Shown here in pieces: positions 48,680 through 60,422 of a stretch of DNA of 64,000 bases. Each line of letters starts with the position of its first letter. Position 1 is the first letter of the stretch. The notes below the pieces were generated by a model. It did not search any database. It was not told the DNA's origin and saw only the letters and a program-made list of their open reading frames with translations. The position numbers were made by a program, and so were the translations under genes. The DNA is taken from NCBI RefSeq assembly GCF_018812025.1, contig NC_063057.1:15617963-15681962 (forward strand). Reading direction: 5' to 3'. This DNA comes from Megalobrama amblycephala. Taxonomy: Eukaryota > Chordata > Actinopteri > Cypriniformes > Xenocyprididae.

Positions 48680-50703
48680 TTATATTACAGCTTCCACGGA
48701 CATCGGTGTACAGAATTTGAATTTAACAAACTATAAATGTCTTTATAATTAGAGATGTACTGATGTATCGGTCAACAATCGTATCAGCTGATAAAAGCTA
48801 TTACTATCACTATAATATTAGATTAATCGCCACATCTTGTAATTACTGTAGATTAAAAAAAAAAAATTAATTCATTCTTTCTCCATTCAAGTAGATAAAA
48901 ACTGTGACTTCTTGTCTGGAAATAGATGCCCATGGGCGTTACCAAGATGCCCACAGTCTGGACTGATGCTGTCATTAAGTGATGTCAGAAGGGTCGTATT
49001 TACAGGTTGAATGCACAAGAACGCCACCACAATGTTGTAATTGCTAGTGGGCAACCCGGTATTTTCTTTGAGCCCTGATGTTCAGAGTTGGACTAGTCAT
49101 TTACAGAATCATCATGGTTTAAACTAGCTTATTTTAGTAGTTTGTACACATGTTGAAATCCATTTCCTTGTGTGCAGCACTCCCACAAACTGCCAATCCC
49201 ATTCACCTCTTCTCGCTTACTCTCCACAATCCAACCTATGCAAATAAAGGCAACACTGTCCATAAGAAGACTTTATGAAAATTGTTAAATCCATCAATTT
49301 ATTGATTGGCTTTATTCCAATCCACCCTCATTTAATTACGATTTCCAAAGCCCCAAGTAGGAACAATGCTGCAAATTAAATATTCTAATATTTAATTCTG
49401 ACATCCAATCAATGAATTAATTGCTGAACTTTTCGACTGGTTGGGGGTGATTGATGCAGGTCATCATGCCTGGCACTTTAAAGGAAAACAACTTGACTCA
49501 CACCTGAAAGGCCTCAGTGCATCGCAGCGCTGCAATCTCACTCATCTCTCCCCACAGTTACAAAACACCACATCAATAAAGTTTGCACCAAGCGCAGCTG
49601 GATAAAAATACACCACCTTCGGTAACCCAAAGCGATGAGAACTTGTCTTCTCCACACTCTCATCATGCCTCTGTCTATCTCTCCATCTCTCTCGCACCTA
49701 CTGTAGGGAAACGACAGAACTTCATTTCATCACCTATGAAGGCACGGCATCAAAGAAACTACAATGCGCTCCTCACTCAACGCTAGTTGCCACGGCAACA
49801 ATACAATGGACATTATAAGGCTAATAAATAGTGAGGAGGAGGAGGAGGAGGAAGATAAAATAAGAGGATGGGGTGAACGAAAGCATGAAAATGTGAGATC
49901 TATTCCTGGAGCTGCAGAGAGAGGACTTTAATGCCTTTACTGTGATTCTGGCTCTGATCCGTGGCTTCAATCACAACAGCGCTAGGGATTCATGTCTTGG
50001 ACTCTCAGAGGAGATGCTAACATGTGATTCCAGTGATGGCGCTTTTTTTTTTTTTTACTTCATATGCCAGCAGAATTAAATAAAAGTATCAGTATCAGAT
50101 GAAACACCTAAGAAACCCCATGAAATGCCACCATACAAAGTCCTGCGACAGTGGGACAGAAGACACGCGTATTAGGGCAGACCATCAGGGAGCGGCCATC
50201 AAACAGAAGAGGAGAGGACCCCTCCATTTGAAAAGCCCCCTGTCAGACTGGAGAGTGACTGAGATGAAAAGGCCTTTTTCACAGTGGAGACCTGGCAAAC
50301 CGAGATATAAACTCCCCTGTAGTGGCAAACGGGTTTTGAATGCAACAGCGATATTTCCTTTACTATCTCTCACAATTTGTCTTCCTTAAGAGATTGCTTG
50401 TCTTGTACAGAAGGAATGGTGTTTAATGTCGGCCAGGGAGAGTCGCGCAACTCGCAGGCCAAATTAGGCTTTAGTTTAAGGGTTGCCAGGTCCTCCTGAC
50501 ACACATCCACAGGTGGGGAGAATTTCAGGAGCGATAGAGAAGAAAGTAATGACACCTTTTGGGATCTATACAAGAGACTGAGTTTAATAAATGGTAGAAA
50601 TGTTTAGCCCGACAGCAAAATTTAAAATCAATTTTTTGCCACACCTGCCAATTGGGAGTGTATTTACCTTCTTACCACTACATGACTACAAAAGTATTGT
50701 CCA
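48680..50703. other. intron stretch, no gene seen
   Basis: Short GGA run at 49830-49852; an open frame at 50099-50389 has no recognisable domain. A hAT-like end (AGAGATGTACTGATGTATCG) at about 48751 has no partner. Confidence 0.45.
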
Positions 50704-50842
50704 TTATAATATAATATAATATAATATAATATAATATAATATAATATAATATAATATAATATAATATAATATAATATAATATAATATAATATAATATAAT
50801 ATAATATAATATAATATAATATAATATAATATAATATAATAT
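50704..50842. repeat. (TATAA)n pentanucleotide array
   Basis: About 28 uninterrupted units. Shorter runs of the same unit are at 50998-51018 and 51333-51375, on either side of the MITE at 51019-51335. Confidence 0.98.
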
Positions 50843-50900
50843 ACATTTAAAAATATTTGATGTGTTTAAAAAATAAGGTAATTACATTATATTACAAAAT

Positions 50901-50936
<36 letters not shown>

Positions 50937-51018
50937 TGTGTGTGTGTTTGTGTGTGTGTGTGTAAAATATATAGAAAATTATATAGAAAATTTTGAAATA
51001 TAATATAATATAATATAA

Positions 51019-51115
51019 TCAGGGATGTCAAACTGATTATTTGCATTTAGCATAAAAGTTTGTGTTTACAGTTCATAATATGTGTGTGTATATATATTAT
51101 CACATTTATATAAAT

Positions 51116-51202
<87 letters not shown>

Positions 51203-51335
51203 ATGTATGTATTTGTATATATAAACAGACACACACACATATACTATATAAATATAATACATATACACACTTTTATCATGTTAACAAACGTTTATGTTAA
51301 ATGCGATTAATTGTGATTAATATAGCACTAATTAT
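51019..51335. mobile_element. degenerate hAT-like MITE inside a (TATAA)n array, with internal (TA)n(TG)n
   Basis: The left end CAGGGATGTCAAACTGATTA and right end ATGCGATTAATTGTGATTAA then TATAGCACTA correspond to the family at 14045-14373. The centre expanded into (TA)n (51118-51150) and (TG)n (51151-51202). Confidence 0.75.
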
Positions 51336-51524
51336 AATATAATATAATATAATATAACTAAATATAATATAATAACACATTTATTTATTGTACATTTATT
51401 GTATATAATAAATGTACAATAATAAAGCAGATTTATTTATAAAAATGAGGTAAATAATTATGTTATCATTGAAAATTATATAGGCTACTGTATATACCTG
51501 CAATACTTAAATTATTATAATATG

Positions 51525-51725
51525 TGTCACAAGGTTCGATTTTTTTTTCATCTGAATAAATAAGCTTTCCATTGATGTATGGTTTGTTAGGATAGGAAAA
51601 TATTTGTCAAAGATACAATTATTTGAAAATCTAGAATCTGATGGTGCAAAAAAAAAAAAAAAAAAATCAAAATATTGAGAAAATCACCTTTAAAGTTGTA
51701 CAAATGAAGTCCTTAGCAATTGTAG
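51525..51725. mobile_element. broken copy of the TGTGACCCTGGACC element
   Basis: It contains TGAATAAATAAGCTTTCCAT, TGATGTATGGTTTGTTAGGA and GAATCTGATGGTGCAAAAA, as in 11500-11590, with a shortened left end and no right end. The LTR element probably begins just after it. Confidence 0.8.
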
Positions 51726-51739
51726 CATATGCACATGTA

Positions 51740-53227
51740 TCAGGACAATCAATAAACTTTGGAGTTTTCAGAATGCTTTTAACCTGATGAACTGTGTTCG
51801 TTAATCACTAAGTCGGCTCCGACCAGTCTGCAAAGATGAGCCCATTTGACATCTTTGTGGCCTGGGCGAGGTAAGACAGTGGACCCAATTTCCTAGCTTT
51901 TGGAACATCAAAGGATCAACCCCCGGTTGTGGGCAAGAAACTCAGCGCCAGAGACTGACCAGACAAATTCCACACACACACCCCACACACACACACAGAC
52001 ACACACACATATACAAACATGCCTAGAGATGGTATGTACAGTTATTCTCAAGATATGACTGTGCCAAAGTGTACCCGCTATATTTTAAGTGCATATATGC
52101 TTCCTAGTGTTTAGATTTTAGAGTTTAAATGACTGTAGCCATTCTAGTTTCATTCCTATTAATGTAATTTTGTCTGTAAACCATAACTTCTTCTACATGT
52201 TTCGTTTATATGTCAAGTCTAGATTCTTTTGAAAGCTGTTCATCTGATTTATTCCATAATGTATGTCACACTGCTGACAAATGCATTGTACTATTTTTAA
52301 TAGTACTTCGAAGGAAAATGAACACTAATCCAACCTTGTAAATCATGCAAATGAGTTTGCAAGACAAAAACAAAGGGAAAGCTTTCCCGCCAACTTTGCA
52401 CCCATGTTATTGGCTACCCCACCTCAAGGAGGTGTGTCGGCTTATCTGTCATAAAAGCAAAGACGCACAATCTCTTGTGTTGCTCTCCCGATTGTCTCAC
52501 GAGCATCTCGTGCACGTTTTTCCCGGACCTCTCCGGTGACCACGCGCTGCCACCGCGCTCAGCTTCGGGATCGCCATCTTCCAGCGAAACCCACTCTCGT
52601 CCTCAGTTCAAACCTTCCCGCTGAACGGAGGAAGCCAACGAACTGCACCAGCGCTAACCTGAAATTCGACACACGCAACCAATGCAAGTATACTGCCGTT
52701 TCTCAATCTTAGATGATGAAACTGATTTCCGTGCTGGCTTAGGACTGGTTGTGAGTTTGCTACTTGCCTTCTCTCTTTCCTTCTCTACTTCTATTCTTGT
52801 ACATAGGTGTGTATTTTCTTGTATATTTAGATGTATAACCTCTGTATTCGTAGTTTGCATATATTAAAACGTTATTCATGCTCGATTGTTCTGTTTGTTC
52901 TTTCAGCTGAAAACCCAAGTCACTTTAACGTTTTTCGATCGCTTTATGCTTTAGTTATTTTCATGGCCAGAAAATAACTCTGTTTATAATATTCTGTGAG
53001 GGACTTAGTTTGCTGGACAAACGAACAGTTTCTCTAGATAATTATTAAACCAGAACTAATCATATATGTAATTGATTATAATTCGTTGTAATTGATTCAC
53101 AATATATGTTTAATTCCCCGTTGGGTTGATATATGAATCATAATTTATTCATAACCTTATGAATTATTATATTCATATTTCATCCATAAATTGATTAATA
53201 ACTGTACGAACCGCTACATTCGTTACA
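51740..53227 (+). repeat. probable 5' long terminal repeat
   Basis: Bounded on the left by the broken MITE and on the right by TTACA some 12 bases before the primer binding site. A TATA-like CATAAAAGC lies near 52452 with a GC-richer segment downstream (52480-52640), and an ATTAAA polyadenylation-type signal lies at 52863. A possible start is TGTATCAGGACA near 51739. Cannot be verified without the second LTR. Confidence 0.55.
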
Positions 53228-53238
53228 TATATTTTATT

Positions 53239-53256
53239 TGGTGGAGAATGCGGGCA
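53239..53256 (+). promoter_or_regulatory. primer binding site, tRNA-Ala type
   Basis: TGGTGGAGAATGCGGGCA begins with TGG (complement of the tRNA CCA end) and matches the complement of the 3' end of eukaryotic tRNA-Ala as I recall it. Its place just after the LTR end supports the call. Confidence 0.7.
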
Positions 53257-56054
53257 CGTTTTAAACTTGGTTTTTGTGTATGAGCAATCCAGAATAATTT
53301 TGTGTGATTTTTTAATGTGTTTATGCGCGCTTTATTCAGTGAGACGACGCAGACGCACGCGTCCTCACTCTACACACCGTTAACAAGCTGCTGTTTGTGT
53401 CTAAAAACACTGCAGGCCTAGTCTTGGTTGACCGTGAAATAAACTGCAGTCCATTAATATTCAGACTTGTATGCGAAAAGGCGACAAATTTTCTGCAATA
53501 CAGCTAATATTAATTTCCGCTTGAATAAACGAGTTGAGTCGTATTCAGCGTGTTTTGAGATCGTGCGGCAAGATTCCCACTAAATCTCTTGAAAGGCCTT
53601 TATATTTACCCGCTATTAAATCTGAATTTCTTGTGTCGTCCAAAAATTCACAATAGCCGGTTTGCTCCTGGGTTACGTCGTTTGGACTAGCTACCCAAAC
53701 CACGTGATCCCCGTTACAGATCTAATCGGAAAAGCAGTCCGTCTGATTTAACGATTGATGTGTGAGAGTTTGGAGCTATATCAGCATCCTGATCCAATGT
53801 TGATTTGTAACCCGCGGCGAAGGAATCCCGCAAGCGTTACATATTCGCGTGCATTAAAGTTTGCACCAAAGGGACTGATTCCCAGAGTTGTGTACCCGTG
53901 AGTAAAACGGTACACATATATTTATGAAAGAATCCGCTGAGGTTCTATAGTTGTAATCGTGACCGTGCAGTTAAAACAGCGTAAGGGTCAGAACCCCACA
54001 AAGCGCTCGTTTTTATATCACGAATTAAAGAAAGGGGATGCAGTAACTCTGACCAGACGCCAGAGGGCAGTCTGCTCAGGTGTGCCACCCCTCCTCTACT
54101 TATTGGTTGTGTGGACTCATTGACGCCACCGCGTGGACGTTCTGAGTTAAAGCCGCTCCATACTTTGAACTGAAATTATCTCCAAGTTATCTTTTGCTTC
54201 TCTATACTGCGGGGAGTTGTAAAAGTAATTTGCTTTTGGTGGTTATGCTTTCCAATCATTGTTGGAATGTGGTTTACTGATTTAAATTTAATTTAAACAC
54301 GTTTAAATTTCTAATTTAAATTGTTTCCCTTCCAACAAAGGAATTCACTTTCTGAGAGTGCGCCCCCTGGTGGACACTGCCAGATAAGTCAATTCTCTTT
54401 TCCTTGCATTCTTTTCCTGTATTCACAGATCTACTCTATTTTATTTTATTTCAGTTTATTTATTTTATTTTTATTCTACTTTGTGTTATTTCATCCATTC
54501 CCTTTTTGTCTTTTCTCTCTCTCAAGTTATTTCTTTAGTTTTACTTTGGAAATTCATTCCCTTTTATTACTTAATGTTTTATTTTATTCACTCCTTAGCC
54601 CTGGTCCTGTGTTATTGCTAAGTAATAATATTCACGCACACCCAAGCCTCCCTTATTTCATACACTTATTTTAAATTTAATTAAATAACATTTAATTGAA
54701 TTTTAAAATTAAGTAGTGTCAATCAGTTGGCATTTTGCTATCAACAAGCAATTCTCTTTAGGAAACTTACAAATAGGGAAGGCTTTCTCCTTTCTTTTCC
54801 CGTTCTGTTATTCTATGCACTCATTTAAATTTAATTGAACAGAGTTTAATTCAAATTTGAATCAAGTGCATCTGATTTGTTTTTGTTTTATTTTATTTTC
54901 ACTTTTGTTCTGCTTCTAGCTAGTTCATTTTAGACCCCTACTCTTTGATCCTACACACTTAATTATTTAAATTCTATATTAAACAAGATTTAAATTGAGT
55001 TTTAAATTTACAATTAAGTCGTGTTTACCTGACTGTTTGTGCACTTGCAGATAAGGCCCTTTAGCGCCCTGGGGTGAGCTGACGGTTGCTCCAGTGAGTT
55101 CCAGTGAGTGGAGCTACCTGGCCTAGCGGTTCTTACACTAACCGTGTGTGAATCGGGACATTCTGACCTCGTATCACGGGCAACACGCAAGGACATCGGC
55201 GAGTTGTGTATCAGGTACAGGGAGGCAACGAGACCCAAAGTGACAACAAACGGCAATTTTGTTTAATTTCCCTGCTCAGGCTTCTGCACGACAGAACCGC
55301 CCGTTTGGAGTAACTGCCCGTAAAGGGGACAGACTCTGGTTCAGGGAAAACTCAATTTTGACTGGTCACTCGGGCCGTTGGCGCAAATACCTTGCCGAAG
55401 TGCGCAATTGTGCTGATGTTCCCTGTTTGAGAGGTTGCACCGTGTTACAAAGGGGACAGGTGACCACGGACACCGCAGTGGAGTGTTTGAACGTCGAGGA
55501 AAGGTTGCCTGCCATTGAGTTCTTGTCTGAGCACCCACAATTCACCCAGGCCTAAATTAGTGACATACAGTCACTTCACCTAATTGAAAGCCACAGAATA
55601 TTACATATTCTTCAATTACTCAGGTGCGGGCCAACCCTAATGCTCTCGATCCATACCATCCCTCTAGGTTTTATGACGCAACAGTGCACTCGCCTGACAC
55701 CGTCATAAACCCAGCTGGAATAGGAAGTTTAAGTTTCACTTCTCCCCTCTAGCCCTTCTGTTTTAGTTTATTGCTATTCTATTTTTATTCCTTTCTATTT
55801 GTTTACTGCTCTATTTCTCATTTAATTGCATCCACCCTGTTCTGTTTTGCTTCTCTACTGTGTTTGTTTCTTTCAGTTCATGTAAAAGCAGAGCCTGTGA
55901 GAGCCATCACGGAAAACTGAGTAATAGATAGACGACCGAGCAGCGAGAGTCATCAAAGGACTCTTAGGGCCACCGCCTGTCAAATTCTTTGTTTAAATCC
56001 GGCACTCACCCACACAAATTGACCCGCGTGGTCCTTTTGGCTATTGACAATTAA
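53257..56054 (+). other. long leader of the LTR element with splice signals
   Basis: A donor-like CCC|GTGAGTAA lies at about 53898. Acceptor-like pyrimidine tracts end in CAG at about 55050 (TTTGTGCACTTGCAG), 55279 (TTTCCCTGCTCAG) and 55876 (TTTGTTTCTTTCAG). The T-rich segment 54420-54960 is low complexity. An open frame lies at 55259-55555 (see separate entry). Confidence 0.5.
55280..55555 (+). CDS. unrecognised open frame in the LTR-element leader
   Basis: Directly after an acceptor-like CAG (55279), a frame reads ASARQNRPFGVTARKGDRLW, FRENSILTGHSGRWRKYLAE, VRNCADVPCLRGC, then an acidic tail to a stop at 55553-55555. There are three Cys in a short CADVPCLRGC stretch. I do not recognise a family. 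It could be an exon of a spliced accessory product or a remnant of an older gene captured in the leader. No ATG lies at the 5' side within the putative exon. Confidence 0.3.
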   Translation, partial: ASARQNRPFGVTARKGDRLWFRENSILTGHSGRWRKYLAEVRNCADVPCLRGCTVLQRGQVTTDTAVECLNVEERLPAIEFLSEHPQFTQA

Positions 56055-57675
56055 GTGTCTAGCCTACATTCCACTAACTGTCTGCACCAGTTAACTGGAA
56101 CCAAACCAAAGAATTATATAATCATGCATTATTATAAGTCGTTAGTTCTGCGCGTGCTTGCATTGGTTCTGTTTGTGCTGTCTTTCTCTCGCCAACAGCA
56201 AGCTAACGTGTTCAGAGCAGCCAGCCCCAGCACCCACGGGGACCGACTCAGACCTGGTTGGGCTCCTGACCAGCACGTTCCTGCCCTAACGACGCTGTGA
56301 ATCCCCAGCACCTAAGCAACGAGCAGCTGGACGACAACCTGAATCGACTGATGTCCCACGGTCCGACGCCGAGCTACAAAGAATGGGCGAAAGTCATCCG
56401 ACCATCGCCCACAATCTCAAGCTCCAGGCGGAGGATGCTCGGAGGAATCAGGCCCAGATTCATCGTCACCACGATCAGCGACTCGTCGAGACCCAGGACC
56501 AGCGTTGGACAGCGGATGAATCCAAACCTGAGCTACAGGAGGAGCTGCAAAGACTTCAAAAAGCCCTTGCAGAGCTCCACCTGGAGGTGGAGCGTAGAAA
56601 ACTGACTGAAAACTCCAACACAGCGAAGCTCCCCTAGCCAAAGCAGAAACTAAGCTGAAAGACAGACACACTAAAGCCCTGACCTGTGAAAATCATCTCA
56701 AACGGGCCCAGAAAGGAGTTATGGCTCCGAAACAACAAAGAGACTATGTGAATGAACTTGACACTGGTTACAGAGTACTGAAAAGTGGCATGGGAGGGGA
56801 AACACACATCACCGAGTTTCCCCTAACCAGTCAAGAAGCCCTAATTCCAAATGGGGTTGAAAGTCCACTGCCCAAAATGTCCAGCGGCCAAGAACTTCGC
56901 CAGCAGCTGTCACATCCAACTGCCAGCACCTGCGACAGGTTCTGATCCAAAAGCTTTCTGACCCTGCATCAGATCAAGGGCTCCCTGCTGCCATGGACCT
57001 AAAATGGGGCAGACTGAAAAACCCATACACTTGCTACAGCCGACTGCAAATGGCCTACTTCAGAGCATGTGGTCAGCCAGCGATGGAGGAAGATTTCATC
57101 TTCAACACTCTGCTTCTCCGAGAGCTGCACCCTGCGGTGAGTGATCACCTGGCAGCCTTGGCCTGCTCACGCAGTATGTCTACTCAGCAGCTGCAAAACT
57201 TGGTTGACGAAGCTCACTCCAAGCAGAACACTGCTCCTGAAAAGACTGTAGAAAATCAAACCAGTTACACAGTCTCCGACCACTGCCCAGAAACCTGTCC
57301 TTACCTTTTTGAAAGATTGAGAAATGAAGCTGAAAGACAAAATCAGACTCTCAAGTCACAAAGATGTGAGCTGAATGTGCAGTCGCACAGTCCAAATGAG
57401 GTCCACCTTGAACACACAGCTCCCACGCACCACACCATTGGTCGAGTGAGCCTGGTACCTCCTGTGTGCGTAGCGCAAATGGACACGTTTCTCTGTTTCA
57501 CCACAAAGACCTGCTAGACTGTTTTGAGCCCTTATTGAACGCCAGACCGCTGAAAATCTGGGCTCAAGTGTGTGAACTTCTGCCTTCCCAGTCACCCAGA
57601 CCACCTGAGCCAGACGGTCAGGTCACAGAGGTCGCGGGAAATCTCCCAGCTAACCGCGGGAACCCCGGCTCAGAG
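56055..57675 (+). pseudogene. Gag-like region, copy 1 (left of the gap)
   Basis: Fragments in several frames: a hydrophobic/basic N-terminal stretch (56124-56290), a long coiled-coil segment rich in Glu, Gln and Leu (about 56330-56637) and a capsid-like segment (56993-57517) containing NPYTCYSRLQMAYFRAC and a helical C-terminal part. The frames are broken by single-base differences relative to the copy after the gap, for example near 56255, 56396, 56893 and 57505. Gag is the structural polyprotein of retroelements. The call rests on position before Pol, the coiled coil and the helical capsid-like segment; I see no CCHC zinc knuckle. Confidence 0.7.
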
Positions 57676-58675
57676 NNNNNNNNNNNNNNNNNNNNNNNNN
57701 NNNNNNNNNNNNNNNNNNNNNNNNNNNNNNNNNNNNNNNNNNNNNNNNNNNNNNNNNNNNNNNNNNNNNNNNNNNNNNNNNNNNNNNNNNNNNNNNNNNN
57801 NNNNNNNNNNNNNNNNNNNNNNNNNNNNNNNNNNNNNNNNNNNNNNNNNNNNNNNNNNNNNNNNNNNNNNNNNNNNNNNNNNNNNNNNNNNNNNNNNNNN
57901 NNNNNNNNNNNNNNNNNNNNNNNNNNNNNNNNNNNNNNNNNNNNNNNNNNNNNNNNNNNNNNNNNNNNNNNNNNNNNNNNNNNNNNNNNNNNNNNNNNNN
58001 NNNNNNNNNNNNNNNNNNNNNNNNNNNNNNNNNNNNNNNNNNNNNNNNNNNNNNNNNNNNNNNNNNNNNNNNNNNNNNNNNNNNNNNNNNNNNNNNNNNN
58101 NNNNNNNNNNNNNNNNNNNNNNNNNNNNNNNNNNNNNNNNNNNNNNNNNNNNNNNNNNNNNNNNNNNNNNNNNNNNNNNNNNNNNNNNNNNNNNNNNNNN
58201 NNNNNNNNNNNNNNNNNNNNNNNNNNNNNNNNNNNNNNNNNNNNNNNNNNNNNNNNNNNNNNNNNNNNNNNNNNNNNNNNNNNNNNNNNNNNNNNNNNNN
58301 NNNNNNNNNNNNNNNNNNNNNNNNNNNNNNNNNNNNNNNNNNNNNNNNNNNNNNNNNNNNNNNNNNNNNNNNNNNNNNNNNNNNNNNNNNNNNNNNNNNN
58401 NNNNNNNNNNNNNNNNNNNNNNNNNNNNNNNNNNNNNNNNNNNNNNNNNNNNNNNNNNNNNNNNNNNNNNNNNNNNNNNNNNNNNNNNNNNNNNNNNNNN
58501 NNNNNNNNNNNNNNNNNNNNNNNNNNNNNNNNNNNNNNNNNNNNNNNNNNNNNNNNNNNNNNNNNNNNNNNNNNNNNNNNNNNNNNNNNNNNNNNNNNNN
58601 NNNNNNNNNNNNNNNNNNNNNNNNNNNNNNNNNNNNNNNNNNNNNNNNNNNNNNNNNNNNNNNNNNNNNNNNNNN
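57676..58675. other. assembly gap of exactly 1000 N
   Basis: The run of N is exactly 1000 bases, a placeholder size. It is bordered by the two ends of a duplicated 1.75-kb sequence (55931-57675 and 58676-60422). Confidence 0.99.
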
Positions 58676-60422
58676 GACGACCGAGCAGCGAGAGTCATCA
58701 AAGGACTCTTAGGGCCACCGCCTGTCAAATTCTTTGTTTAAATCCGGCACTCACCCACACAAATTGACCCGCGTGGTCCTTTTGGCTATTGACAATTAAG
58801 TGTCTAGCCTACATTCCACTAACTGTCTGCACCAGTTAACTGGAACCAAACCAAAGAATTATATAATCATGCATTATTATAAGTCGTTAGTTCTGCGCGT
58901 GCTTGCATTGGTTCTGTTTGTGCTGTCTTTCTCTCGCCAACAGCAAGCTAACGTGTTCAGAGCAGCCAGCCCCAGCACCCACGGGGACCGACTCAGGACC
59001 TGGTTGGGCTCCTTGACCAGCACGTTCCTGCTAACGACGCTGTGAATCCCCAGCACCTAAGCAACGAGCAGCTGGACGACAACCTGAATCGACTGATGTC
59101 CCACGGTCCGACGCCGAGCTACAAAGAATGGGCGAAAGTCATCCAAACCATCGCCCACAATCTCAAGCTCCAGGCGGAGGATGCTCGGAGGAATCAGGCC
59201 CAGATTCATCGTCACCACGATCAGCGACTCGCCGAGACCCAGGACCAGCGTTGGACAGCGGATGAATCCAAACCTGAGCTACAGGAGGAGCTGCAAAGAC
59301 TTCAAAAAGCCCTTGCAGAGCTCCACCTGGAGGTGGAGCGTAGAAAACTGACTGAAAACTCCAACACAGCGAAGCTCCCCTAGCCAAAGCAGAAACTAAG
59401 CTGAAAGACAGACACACTAAAGCCCTGACCTGTGAAAATCATCTCAAACGGGCCCAGAAAGGAGTTATGGCTCCGAAACAACAAAGAGACTATGTGAATG
59501 AACTTGACACTGGTTACAGAGTACTGAAAAGTGGCATGGGAGGGGAAACACACATCACCGAGTTTCCCCTAACCAGTCAAGAAGCCCTAATTCCAAATGG
59601 GGTTGAAAGTCCACTGCCCAAAATGTCCAGCGGCCAAGAACCTTCGCCAGCAGCTGTCACATCCAACTGCCAGCACCTGCGACAGGTTCTGATCCAAAAG
59701 CTTTCTGACCCTGCATCAGATCAAGGGCTCCCTGCTGCCATGGACCTAAAATGGGGCAGACTGAAAAACCCATACACTTGCTACAGCCGACTGCAAATGG
59801 CCTACTTCAGAGCATGTGGTCAGCCAGCGATGGAGGAAGATTTCATCTTCAACACTCTGCTTCTCCGAGAGCTGCACCCTGCAGTGAGTGATCACCTGGC
59901 AGCCTTGGCCTGCTCACGCAGTATGTCTACTCAGCAGCTGCAAAACTTGGTTGACGAAGCTCACTCCAAGCAGAACACTGCTCCTGAAAAGACTGTAGAA
60001 AATCAAACCAGTTACACAGTCTCCGACCACTGCCCAGAAACCTGTCTTACCTTTTTGAAAGATTGAGAAATGAAGCTGAAAGACAAAATCAGACTCTCAA
60101 GTCACAAAGATGTGAGCTGAATGTGCAGTCGCACAGTCCAAATGAGGTCCACCTTGAACACACAGCTCCCACGCACCACACCATTGGTCGAGTGAGCCTG
60201 GTACCTCCTGTGTGCGTAGCACAAATGGACACATTTCTCTGTTCCACTCACAAAGACCTGCTAGACTGTTTTGAGCCCTTATTGAACGCCAGACCGCTGA
60301 AAATCTGGGCTCAAGTGTGTGAACTTCTGCCTTCCCAGTCACCCAGACCACCTGAGCCAGACGGTCAGGTCACAGAGGTCGCGGGAAATCTCCCAGCTAA
60401 CCGCGGGAACCCCGGCTCAGAG
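58676..60422. repeat. near-identical duplicate of 55931-57675
   Basis: The base after the gap resumes at the equivalent of 55931, and the duplicate runs to CCCCGGCTCAGAG at 60422, the last bases before the gap in copy 1. Lengths are 1745 and 1747 bp, differing by a few substitutions and a handful of one- or two-base indels. Best read as an unmerged overlap or two haplotypes rather than a real tandem duplication. Confidence 0.93.
58800..60066 (+). pseudogene. Gag-like region, copy 2 (right of the gap)
   Basis: A coiled-coil segment is open from about 59042 (non-ATG entry) to a TAG at 59381-59383. A second frame, 59467-60066, starts MAPKQQRDYVNELDTGYR and contains the capsid-like NPYTCYSRLQMAYFRAC block, ending at TGA 60064-60066. 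The two frames are related by a -1 shift near 59374, present in both copies, so it is less likely to be a read error than the differences between copies. After 60066 the coding frame continues in register with the long Pol/Env frame, again by a one-base shift that copy 1 does not show. Confidence 0.7.

Noticed and set aside
50099..50389. 96-codon plus-strand frame
   Set aside because: Compositionally plain, no recognisable motif, no splice or promoter context.
57466..58767. Open frames of 350-430 codons across the gap
   Set aside because: They exist only because N codons are not counted as stops.
59370..59385. Programmed -1 frameshift site between the two Gag-like frames
   Set aside because: The frames do differ by -1, but the sequence there (AAGCTCCCCTAG) is not a canonical slippery heptamer and no obvious pseudoknot was traced; a fixed mutation or shared error is simpler.
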